From positions 2,418,001 through 2,482,000 of the forward strand of contig NZ_CP019431.1 of the NCBI RefSeq assembly GCF_009866765.1: DNA of 64,000 bases. The letters are read 5' to 3'. Source of the stretch: Pseudomonas sp. S35 (lineage in GTDB: Bacteria; Pseudomonadota; Gammaproteobacteria; Pseudomonadales; Pseudomonadaceae). The position numbers and the translations under genes are program-made. Positions 46,905-57,700 of this stretch are shown one piece after another (the first letter of the stretch is position 1; each line of letters begins with the position of its first letter). Below the pieces are notes generated by a model. It was not told where the DNA came from, did no database searches, and was given only the letters and a program-made list of their open reading frames with translations.

Positions 46905-48578
46905 TCAACGTTTTTGGGTAACGGGCACTACAGGCGCGCCTTGCAGCGAGCCGAGGCTGTTCCACATATCCACGGTCTGCACCCGTGCGCTCACCGGGCG
47001 TGACACGGTCGGCGCCGCAGTCGCAACCGCCGCACGGCTTTGATTGATTCCCGGCAGATGCGGCACGACGGTTTTGCCCTGGGCCAGTGCGACGCTGTTG
47101 TCGAAGATCGCCTGGCTCAATGCAGCCACGCTGTTGTCGGCCAGACGCTCCGGCAGCGGGTCGAGGCCGGCAGCCTGGTACACCGCGCCATAAGCGCTTT
47201 GCAATTGGGCGTAGCTGCGGTCGCGAATGCGCGTGGCCAACACCGTTTCGGTGCGGGTGCGCACGCGCTCGACCAGGGTCTGGGCGTCGCTTTGCACGGC
47301 GTTTTCGGTCTGGTGCAGGATGCCGCGCTGGATGCGCTGCAATTCGTTGGAGCGATCAAACAGCGTATTGGCCTGCTGATACTGCTGCCACGCCACGTTG
47401 ACCTGAGTCAGCACCGCCATGCGCAGGGCCTGGCGGCGTACATCGGCCACCGCGCTGCGCGCTTCGCCGGCACGAGTGATGGCGGGGTAGGAAAGCACGC
47501 TCATCAGGTTCCAACTCACCTGCACCCCGGCATCGGCCCAGCGATTGTTCACCGTGTAGCTGTTGCTGTCGTAGTTGCTGCCGACGAACAGCGAGGCCCC
47601 CGGCAGCAGGCGCAGCAGGGCCGAACGGGTTTCGAGCACGGCGTTGCGCGCCAGGTAGCTTTCCTCGCGCACTTCCGGGCGCTTGACCATGGCCAAGGCT
47701 TCCAGATCGTCGAGGCTGTAGGCCAGGGTCGGCTGGTGCATCTGTTGATCGGTTGGCAATACCAGGCGGTAGTCGCTGGCCGGCGGCAGGTTCATCAGGG
47801 CGGCCAGGCGTGATTTGGCGCTGGCCAATTCGCCGTCTACCGCTTCCAGTTGACGCACCATTTCCAGCAGGCCTTTCTGGAAGCGCAGCGCGTCCAGCGG
47901 GGCCAGCAGGCGTTGTTGTTCGGTTTGGCGTGCGTTGGCCAGGGCGCTGCGTGCCTCTACCAGCGCTTGCTGTACTTCAGGCTTCAGGCGTTCGGCAGTG
48001 GCGGCTTCCCAGTAGGCGCTGCGCACTTGGGCGATGATGTCGGCGACGATCCGGCGCCGGCGCTCTTCGGCCGCCAGGCTTTTGTTGGCCTGGGCCTTGG
48101 CACCGAAGTAGCCGAGGCCGAAGTCGAGCACGTTGAACGACATTTGCAGGTCGGCGCTGCGGCTGCTGCGGTCCTGGCTGGTGGACGGTTCCAGCGACTG
48201 GTTGCCGGTACGGATCGACTCGCTGGAGGACGCGGAAATATTGTCGCGGCCACGCCAGCCCGCACGGGCGGCGAGCTTGGGCAGCATGTCGAGGTTCTGC
48301 ACGTCCAGCAGGTTATCTTCCAGTGCGCGCTCCATCAGGCCCAGGCGTTGTTGCAGGTTGTACTTCACGGCGCGGGCCATGGCTTCTTCAAGGCTGATCG
48401 GGCGGGTGACCGGCTCCTGGCCGTTGAACATGTTTGCGCGGTCGGCGCTGGCCTGGGCGATCTGCTGGTCCAGGGTCTCGGGCTCGGGTGTCACCGCACA
48501 GGCACTCAGCGTGAGTGCGGCCAGGCCGATGGCGAGACGTAACGGCAGGCGTTGGGCGAGCGGTTGCTGCTTGATCAC
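46905..48578 (-). CDS. TolC-family outer membrane efflux protein
   Basis: A 557-residue outer-membrane factor. The N-terminal signal ends in a lipobox (LAALTLSACAVTP). The two long coiled-coil repeats of the TolC fold are evident (ISLEEAMARAVKYNLQQRLGLMERALEDNLLDVQNLDMLPKL ... ALEAVKRPEVREESYLARNAVLETRSALLRLLPG). GTG at 48578 is preceded by AGGGGA at proper spacing; the ATG-opened frame to 48644 is less likely. It is the first gene of the exporter operon, and a conserved promoter-like region (48634-48706) lies directly upstream. Confidence 0.9.
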   Translation of the reverse strand: MIKQQPLAQRLPLRLAIGLAALTLSACAVTPEPETLDQQIAQASADRANMFNGQEPVTRPISLEEAMARAVKYNLQQRLGLMERALEDNLLDVQNLDMLPKLAARAGWRGRDNISASSSESIRTGNQSLEPSTSQDRSSRSADLQMSFNVLDFGLGYFGAKAQANKSLAAEERRRRIVADIIAQVRSAYWEAATAERLKPEVQQALVEARSALANARQTEQQRLLAPLDALRFQKGLLEMVRQLEAVDGELASAKSRLAALMNLPPASDYRLVLPTDQQMHQPTLAYSLDDLEALAMVKRPEVREESYLARNAVLETRSALLRLLPGASLFVGSNYDSNSYTVNNRWADAGVQVSWNLMSVLSYPAITRAGEARSAVADVRRQALRMAVLTQVNVAWQQYQQANTLFDRSNELQRIQRGILHQTENAVQSDAQTLVERVRTRTETVLATRIRDRSYAQLQSAYGAVYQAAGLDPLPERLADNSVAALSQAIFDNSVALAQGKTVVPHLPGINQSRAAVATAAPTVSRPVSARVQTVDMWNSLGSLQGAPVVPVTQKR

Positions 48579-48633
48579 ATGTATTCCCCTGAAAAAGTGC
48601 GGTGCAGGCCGCCATCTTGGCGTGGCGTGACGC

Positions 48634-48706
48634 AGTGGCGGCAAAGATAAGAATTATTCGCAATATCAGCTATGCCGGGTTCATTAAGAATGCTTAATGA
48701 ACCCGG
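48634..48706 (-). promoter_or_regulatory. Conserved promoter region and palindrome, copy A (exporter operon)
   Basis: The segment 48634-48698 is nearly the same as 59486-59551 upstream of the tadG unit. It contains GGCGGCAAAGATAAGAATTATTCGCAATATC (plus-strand reading, split here for description: the left half 48637-48654, the right half 48655-48667) and then the perfect inverted repeat CCGGGTTCATTAAG-AATG-CTTAATGAACCCGG at 48675-48706. AGATAAGAATTATTC resembles a Fur box (10 of 14 positions of TGATAATNATTATCA) but could equally be core promoter. The repeat starts six bases before the giant gene's stop codon region ends, so it may also act as a terminator hairpin, although no T-run follows on the minus strand. 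Confidence 0.6.
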
Positions 48707-48711
48707 TCGTT

Positions 48712-51700
48712 TCAGGCGGCGTTTTTGTCATCACCGCCGAACAGCGCACGCAGCAGCGCCTGGCTGCGTGCAAACAGGCCACTTTGGCCGCTGGCGTGCA
48801 GGTGCTCGCTGAGTGCGGCCTGGGCCTGGGCCTCGGGTGCTGGCGTGGGCGCTGTTTCGACGCTCACGTTGCCGTCGTCATGCACTTGCAATTCCACTGG
48901 GACTTGCACACGGTTGCCTTGGCTGTCGCGGGTTTCCAGGCGCAACTTCAAGCGCTGCAACTCGGCCAGGTGACGGCTTTCGACTTGGATCTGGCCGCTG
49001 CGACTGTCAAAGCGAATCCACGCCGGCAACGGCTTGCCGTCGGCCTGGCGCAAGGTGGCGGCCGTATGGCCGGCCACGCTGTCGGGCAGTTGGAAGCGGG
49101 TCAGCAGGGCGCCGCGCTCGACTGGGCGCAGGGCATCGAGGGTCGGCGCAAGGCGGGCGCGTTCCAGGCCGGCGAGGTCGTGGTCCTGCAAGCCATTGAG
49201 CGTGCCCAGGCCGAGCCAGGTCGGCAGTGCCGGCGGCTCGCTGGGGGCCGTCACAAAGCGGGTTTGTAGCGCGCGGTCCATGTCAGCGGCTGGCTGCCCA
49301 CGCTGGGGCGTGGGGGCGATCCAGCCGGGATGTTGGCCGGGGACTACCGGTGTCACCGTATTGATTGGCTCGGCCACGACCGGGATCACGCTTGCCGCCT
49401 TGACCTCCAGCACCAGCGCACGCGACGCGCTGGCGCCGGACGGGTCGCTGGCCACCACCGTCAGGCGCAACGTGCCCACCGTGTCCAGGGTGCCGGACAG
49501 CGTGCGGCTGGCCGGATCGAATTGCAGCCCGTCGGGCAGGCCGTCCACGCGCCAGGTCAGCACGTCGCCCTGCGGGTCACTGAACAGCCCTGTCGGCAAC
49601 ACCACCTGATACGGCTTACCGGCCTCGGCGCTCGGCGGTACATAACCGTCGGGGCTGACCACTGGCGGCAGGTTTGCCTCGGGGTTATTGACCTGCAGCG
49701 TCACCTGTTGCGCCTGGCTGTTCTGCGCGCCGTCGTTCAGCACCACACTGAGCACCAGGGCGCCGTTGGCGGTGGTGGTTGCGCTGTTGCTGTACGTCAG
49801 TTGATGCAGGATTGCCTGGGCTTGGGCGCTGCTGATAGCGGCGCTGAAGGTCAGGGTCAGCGTGCCGCCGCTGTCGACAAAACTCCCTAGCACCTGCGCG
49901 CCTTGCAGCAGTTGCCCGTCCACCAGGCGGATGCCATTGCCGTCGGCAAAGCCGAAGTGATCATCGGCCACCGCGCTCGGGCTGCGGCTGACGCTGATGC
50001 TCGCGCCTTGGTAATTGTTCGCTGCGTCCAGTTCGGCGTCCGATAGCAACAGGTGCTCGGTGAAGGCCACCGGCGCTGTACCGATTTCATAAGGGATCGG
50101 CGCCATCGCCTCGGCGTGTAGCACCGCGATGCCACTGCCCAGCACCACGACACCGCCGTCAGCCGACAGCCCGATGGCGCCGGCATTGACCAGTGCCGGC
50201 GCATCGCCGGCGCCCACGGTGTTGATCAATTTCAGTTGCTGGTTGGCGGTGTTGTAGCGCTGCACGCTGGCATCGCTGCTGCTCACGTAGAGCAACTCAC
50301 CGTTGGCCGACAGCGCCATGTCAGTCACCGTGGCCAAACCGCTGGCGCGGATGCCCAGGTCGGTAAAGCTGCCGTCGGCGGCATTGAAGCGCAGCACCTG
50401 CACCGAATTGGCCCCGGCCACGTAGATCAGCTGACCGTCGGCCGACACCGCGAGGTGCTTTGGATCGGCCATGGACACGGTCTTGCCAGCACTGTCGGCC
50501 TGGGTGTCGCGCACGAAGCCGGCCACGCTCAAGTTGCCATCGGCGCCGCGTTTGTAGGCGATCAGGGTATTGGCGAAGTTGTCGGAGCTGGGGTCGGTGA
50601 CCACAAACACATAGTCGCCAGCCGTCACCAGTGCCACGGGTTGATGCTGGTAAGGCGCGGACCAGGCATCGTTGCCCAGGTTGTTGAGGTAGCTCAACTG
50701 CCCATTGCTGCGGCTCAGGATGGTCACGCCGTTATCGGTCAGCAGGTAGACGTTCTTGCCGTCTGCCGATTCCTGCACGCTGATGGGGTTGAACAGCGAA
50801 TAGTTGTTGCTGTCGTCGCTGGTGAGGGTTTGCTTTACGCTCAGTTCGCCGGTGATCGTGTCGCGTTGCAGCACCACCAGGGTGTTGCCGCTGTTGCCGC
50901 CCAATGCGTAGACCTGGTTGCCATCGGCCGAGACCAGCAGTTGCTTGACCGAGTCCAGGCCGCTGTTGGCCAGGGTTTTCACGAAGCTCACACTGCCCGT
51001 CACCGGGTCACGGGCGAGCAGGGCGATGGCGCCGCTGCCATCGCTCACGTAGACGCTGCGCCCGTCGGACGACAGGCTTACTCCGGTCAGGCTGCCAAGG
51101 CCGGGCACCTGGGTCAGGTTCTGCACGATTGCCAGGTCACCCTGGGACAGCAGCGGGTCTTTGCCCACTACCGGCGTGTCGTTGATCGCGGTGATGTTCA
51201 AGGTCAGCGCCAGCACGCTGGAACTGAGGCTGCGATCGCTCAGGGTCACGCTGATGGCGACGCTGGCCGCTGGGGTGTGGCTGTCGCTGGCATAGGTGAT
51301 CTGGCGCAACGCGTTCTGCACGTCGGCGGTGGTGGGGATGGCGCCCGCGTCGTCGTTGAAGCGGATGCTCAGCACGCCGTTGGCATTGCTCAGTTCACCG
51401 ATGGTCACGCCGTCCTTTTGCAGGGCCGTACCGTTGAGGGTCAGGCCGTTACCGGCGGTAAACGCGAGTTTGTCGAGGCTCGTGGCGCCACTGAGCGTCA
51501 CGCTGAGGGTCGCGCCGTTGTAGTTGCCCAGGCCGTTGTTGAAGCGGTCCATCTGGGCGTCGTGCACCACGGCATTCGGCGCGATCGCCACCGCGTCGCC
51601 GCGTTCGGTGTAGCTGGCGTTGCCGCTGTTGCCCAGGGTCGGTGCGGTGTTGGGTTCACTTGGGCCGGCCAGGCTGACCTTGACGGTTTCGCCCAGGGTG

Positions 51701-54700
51701 GTGCGGGTTGGCCCGGTCTCGCCGGTGTATTCGTTGAGGGTCAGGCTGATGGTGCGGGTGCCGCTCAAGTCGCTGCCGCTGTTGTTGAAACCGATGCTAT
51801 CGATGACGGTGGCGGTGTCGCTGGCCGAGCGCATCAGGTACAGGGTCACCGTGGTGACGTTGCCGCTGATGGATAGGCTGTAGGACAACCCGCTCGGCGT
51901 CTGGCGGGTACCGCTGGTGGCGGTGTCGAGGTCGATTTTTTCGCCGGCTACGCGCAGCAGGTCATGGGCCTTGGCGGCGTCGAGGGTGAGTACCACCTGC
52001 CAGATCTTTTGATCGGCTTCGATGGTGTCGATGGTGGTGTCCTTGAACAGGCTGACGAACTCGTCGTCTTCGTGCAGGGTCGGGTCGAGCACGGTGCTGT
52101 CGAGGATCGCCGGATCGTTGATGCCGATCAGGTTGACCTTCACCAAAACGGTGGCGCTGTTGCCATCGCCGTCGTTCAGCACCATTGCAAAGCTCGGCTT
52201 GCCGCCGGCGCCGGCGGGGTCCTGGCTGCTGTTGGAATAGGCAATCTGGCGCAGCACGTTCTGCGCATCTGCCGCCGAGGTGCTGGCGACAAAGGTTACG
52301 CTCAATACGCCATTGGCCTCGCTGAAGCGTGCGATGGCCACGCCGCCCTTGAAGATTTGCCCGTTGAGCAGGCTCAGGCCGTTGCCGTCGGCGAAGGTGT
52401 AGGTGTCTGCAGCGTTGGCGCCGCCCTCGCGGGTGACGGTCAGGCTGGCGCCCTTGTAGTCGTCGGCGGCGTCCAGTTGCGCGTCGGCGAGGTGGCCGCT
52501 GGGCAACAGCACCACGGCACTGTCGCCCTCGGTGTAGGTGGCGTCGGGCAGGCCGATGTCGAGCGTCAGCAACGTCTCGGTCCAATTCACCGTGCCGCTG
52601 ATATACAGCTGCTTGCCGTCGGCGCTGAGGCTGACGCTGGTGAGGTCGGCGAAGCTGATGTTCCACGGGTTTTCCCAGCGGTCGACACTCAGGCGCAGGC
52701 TCAGGTTGCCGCTGCTGTCACGGTTGAACAGTTGCACCTGGCTACCGACCGCAAATACTGCGCTGCCGTCGGCGGACACCTGGATGTCGGTGACGCTGCC
52801 ATCCAGGGCCACGCTGCCGGCCAGGCTCAGCCGGCCATCTGCGCCGATGGCCAGCACTTGCAGGGTTTGCTCGGTGTCGTTGTTCAGCGCATAGAGGCTC
52901 TTGCCGTCCGCAGACAGGCTCAGCGCCTTGATGAAATAGCTGCTGTCGGCGCTGCTGCCGGCCAGGCTGTTGATCAGGCTCAGGCTGGCGTCGCTGTTGA
53001 TCGCGAAGGCCGTGGCAATGCTGTTGTCACCGTTGGCGCCGACAAACAGGAAGCGCCCATCGGCCGACACCAGCAGTTGTGCCACGCCTTGCAGGCCGTC
53101 GATGCCGGCGACGCCGTCGGTGTAGGTGGTGAGCAGGCTCAATTGGCCGTTGCTGTCTTGTTGATACACGCGTAGCTCATCGGCGCCGGCGACAAACACC
53201 AGGCTGCCTTGGCTGGAGACCGCGGTGATGGTCTGGCCGTCGCTGCCTGCCAGGGTCGACGCCAGGGTCAGCTTGCCGCTGCTGCTGTCGCGGTTGAACA
53301 CCACCAGGCTGTTGGCGTCGCTGCCGATCACATACAGGCTGTTCTGGTCGCCGCTCAGGTGCACCTTGAGCGCACCGGCCAGACCGGCGATGGACGTGTC
53401 CGCCAGGTTCTGCACAAAGGTCAGGCTGCCATCGGCGGCGCGGCTGAACACGTTGACCGAGGATGCACCTTCGGAAGGAATGCTCACCAGGTACACAAAC
53501 TTGCCATCGCTGGATGCCACGCTGTCCCGCGTGCCGGCCAGCACGCTTTCTTGGGTGGTGCCGGCATAGTCCAGGGCGCCCGAGGCACCGCCGATGCTCG
53601 GCAGTTGCGCCGAGTCGACCGGCGCCTCGGTGCGCCACAGCACCAGCGCGGTGCTGACGCTTTTGCTGGCGTCGCTGAACGTCACTTGCAAGTCGACCCG
53701 CGCCGGTTCGCTGGCGGCGCCGTTGGTATAGGTCAACTGGTGCAGCACGCGGTTGACCTGAGCCTTGTCCACCGCAGCGGTGAAGGTCACGTTCAAGGTG
53801 CCGGCGTTGTTGCTGACCTCGGCGATGGCGTCGCCGTTGAACAGGATCTGGTTGCCCACCAGGCTCAGGCCGTTGCCGGCACTCAGGCCAAACACGTCAT
53901 CCGCCGAGGCACCGCCACTGCGTACCACGTTGATGCTTGCGCCCAGGTAGCTGTTGAGGGCGTCGAGATCGACATCGCTGTAGCTCAGGTTCGTCGCGAA
54001 CGGGCTGGCCTGTTGCTCGATGTAGGTACTGCTGGCCTTGGCACTCAGCACGTCGAGCCCGGCAATAAACGACGAGGTGCCGGTGTAGATATTCAGCCCG
54101 TCGCTGCTCACCGCCAGGTGGTTGTAGTTCTTGTTGCCCTTGAGGTTTTCCACAAAGGTCAGTTGCCCGGTTTGCGTATCACGGCTGAACACCAGCAACG
54201 ACTGGCCGCCATAGGTGCTCACGTACAGCACTGAGCCATCGGCGGACAATGCCATTTCACGCAGGGCCAGGGAATTGGCCAGCGGGTAGCCATTCACTGA
54301 ACCCACGTAGCTCAGGTTGCCATCGGCCTGGCGCTGGAAGATCGAGACAAAGGCGAAGTTGCCCGAGGTGACGTAGACGAATTTATCGTCCGGGGAAATC
54401 ACCACATCCTGCAGGTTTTGCAGGTAGCGCGTGTCACTGGGCTGGTTGGCGGCCTCGGCACTGGCGGCGATGCTCGCCTGGTTGACGACGCCGACGTAGG
54501 TGAGCACGCCGCTGCTGGTGTCACGCTTGAGCACGGTGAGCATGGAACTGCTGGCGTTGCTGATGTACACCGATTGGCCATCGGCGGAGACCACGATGCC
54601 GGTAGGGGCGTTGAGGCCCAGCGCCGCGCTGCCACCCACGTAGGAGCCGATAAAGGTCAGGGCGCCGGTGGTGGTGTCGCGGCTGAACATCGCCACTTCG

Positions 54701-57700
54701 CTCTTGCCGGTGCTCGCATCATGGCCGTTGACGCCGTTGATGGTGTACAGCGACTTACCGTCGGCCGACAGCACGATCTCACTGACCGCCGCGTCCAGGC
54801 CGCTGGTGCCTTGGCCTTGGCTGGCGACAATCGAATTGAAGCTCAGCAGGCCGCTGCTGGCATCGCGCTGGAACAGCAACAGGTTGGCGCTGGCGCCGGC
54901 GGAGCCCGCCACGTACACCGCGCTGCCATCGGCCGAGACGGTCAGCGTGCTCATGGTGTTCAGGCCATCGACCTCGATGGCGGCGGTGGCCGGGTCATCG
55001 CTGGTGCCTTGGGTGAAGGTCTGGGCCAGGCTCAAGGCGCCGGTCAGCAGGTCACGGGTGTACACGCGCAAATAGCTGGTGCCGCTGCTGTTGCTGCCGC
55101 TGGTGCCGAGCACCAGCAGGGTCTTGCCGTCACTGGATAGGCTCACGCCGCTGACGTAATCGCTGTAGCCGCTGAGGCTGCCGTTGAAGTAGTACAGGCG
55201 GGTGTCGACGCTCAGGTCCACCGCTGCGGTGGGCGCGTTGTTCACCGCAATGGCCAGGGTGCTGCTGATGCCCAGGTCGCGGCTGTCGGCGCCGCCATTG
55301 GCGCTGCCGCCGTTGTCGCGTAGGGTGCCGAGGGTGAACGTACGGCTGCCGCTGACGGCGTCGCTGCTGTCGTTCACATAGCGCAGGCCGTTGACCAGGG
55401 TTTGCACGGCGGTGCTGCTGATACCGCTGTCGCGGCTGATGTGCAGGGTGGCACTGTCGCCACTGCTCACGTAGCTGTAGCTGTAGCCGCTGGTGGTAGT
55501 GCCGTTGGCCGATGTGGACAGGTCGATGCGGCTGCCGTCGACGATCAGGTACTCATGGGTTGCGTTCTGCACGCCGGTTACATTCACCTCCAGCGACAGC
55601 AGGGTTTGTCCGACTTCGCCGGTGTTCACGGCGGTATCGCTGAACAGTGCAGTCTGGGTCTTGGCGGTGTCGTACGGTACCGGCGTGACCACGCTGGTGC
55701 TCAGGGTTGGTGCGCTGTTCTTGCCGGCCAGCAGGGCCAGGGTCAGCGCCTGGCTGGTGAGTGCGCCATCGCTGGCCAACAGGCTCAGGCTGATGACGCT
55801 GCCATCGGCGACCGTGCTGTTGCGCAAGGTGACTTGATGCAGCACGGCATTGGCTTCGGCGCTGGTCAGCTGGTCGCTGAAGCTGACAGTGAGCACGCCG
55901 TTACTCTGGCTGAAGGTACCGACCTGCTGGCCGTTCTTGAGCAGTTGGTTGCCGGACAAGGTCAGGCCGTTGCCGCTGGCCAGGCCGAAGCTGTCGGCGC
56001 TGTCGGCGGTGCCACTGCGTTGCAGGGTGAAGCTTGCACCCGCGTAGTTGCCCTGTCCGGCATTCAGGCGGTCGAGGTTGGCATCCGTCAGGTTCACGCC
56101 GCTGGCGACCGTTGCGTCAGTGCCGGTGAGGTAGTTGGGCAGGTCGCTGAAGCGGTTGAGGGCCGTACCGCCGACCACCACCGACTGGCCATCCGGCGAC
56201 GCACTCACCGTGGCCGCCCCCGGCACATCGGCCAGGGTGCCGCTCAGCGTCAGGCTGCCGTCGGCGCCCACGCGGTACACGCTCAAGGTACCGGCGCTGC
56301 TGGAGGTGGCGAACAGGCGGCTGCCGTCGCTGGACAAGGCCAGGCTGCTGACGCCGGTGAGGCTGTCGCTGTCCACCAGCACCAATTCCTTGCCGTCGCT
56401 GCTGTCGCGCAGTTGCAAGCTCTGGATCAGACCGCGGCTGGCATCGCTCAGGTAGATGAACTGGCCGTCCTTTGATGCGGTCAGGGCAGTGGCGGTGGAG
56501 CTGGTGATGCCTACGCTCAGGGTGCCGAGGGACAGCTTGGTTAGCGTGCCGTCGCTGCCGCGTTGCAGGGTGACCAGACTCGTGCCGGAGACGACAAATA
56601 CATAGTCGCCGGTGCTGTAGATCGTGCGGCTGCGGCCGCCACCCAGGGTGCCTTCATTGAGGGTCTGGAGGCTGGTCAGGTTGCCGGTGGCGGTGTCGCG
56701 ATTGAACACCTGCATCCCGCCGAACTGGGTGGTCAGGTACAGCTGTTGGCTGTCCGCTGACAGGGCGATATTGATCGCGCTGCTGGTCGAGGTGCTGCGC
56801 GCATTGCCCAGGGTGCCGTCGCTCGTCACATCCAGGGTGATAAGGTTATTGCCCGACAGCACATACAGCGATTTGCCGTCGGCGCTCAGGCTCAGGTCGC
56901 TGACGCTGCTCAGGTTGGCCACGCCCTTGAGCACCTGTTCGCTGCTCAGGTTGCCATGCTCGTCCACGGCAAAAGTCACCAGCGTGCCGGAGGTGCCGGC
57001 GGCGTACAGGTGCTTGCCGTCGCTGGAGTAGGCGATTTCCTTGCTGGTGCCCAGGTCCTTGAGGGTGGCGGCCTGGGCCAGGTCGGGCACGCCGGCATCG
57101 GCCAGTACGGGAGCGCGGTTGGTGTCGTTGACCAGGCTGATGCTGGAGCTGACCGCCAGGGCGGTGGTGTCCTTGCCGCCATCGGCGGTGCCGCCGTCGT
57201 CCTTGACGCTGGTCAGGGTGATGGTCCGCGCGCCGCTGTCGATGCTGGTGTCCAAGGCTTTGTAGCGAATGTTGTCGACCAGCGTCTTGAGGTCTGCGGC
57301 GGTGTCGGCGGCGGTGGTCGAGGAGGCGAGGCTGAGAGTAATGGTGGTCTGGCCGCCGCTGGTGGTGACGCTGTAGCTGTAGCCATTTTGTGTGGTTGCG
57401 CTGCTGACCTCGGTTGCCAGTTCGATGGTCTTGCCGTCGATCACCAGCGCTTCCTTGCTGTTGCTGCTGTCCACGCTGATCTGCACGCTGTCGAAATGCT
57501 GGTCGCTTTCTACCGTGGACGCGCTGGCGTTCTTGAACACTTGCACGCCGTTCGCGTCATCGGTGCCCACCGTGTAGGTGGCATGGCTGGCGTCGGCGCT
57601 CAGGGTCGGCGCCTGGTTTTGCGCTTCGGCCTGGGCCGAGGTATCGGCCGCCGTGGCGACTGCCGCCGCATCGAACATCATCCGGGGTTCAAGGGCCAGC

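Noticed and set aside
48675..48706. Intrinsic terminator of the giant gene
   Set aside because: The inverted repeat is perfect but lacks a T-run on the minus strand, and its core recurs upstream of other units; listed as an operator-like motif instead, with a terminator role left open.
50236..51876. 546-codon plus-strand open frame, and similar long frames at 51964-53175, 53209-54234 and 55402-56475
   Set aside because: These are antisense shadows of the giant repeat gene; its GC-rich codon pattern keeps the opposite strand open, and the translations are low-complexity Gly/Ala/Val/His runs without domains.
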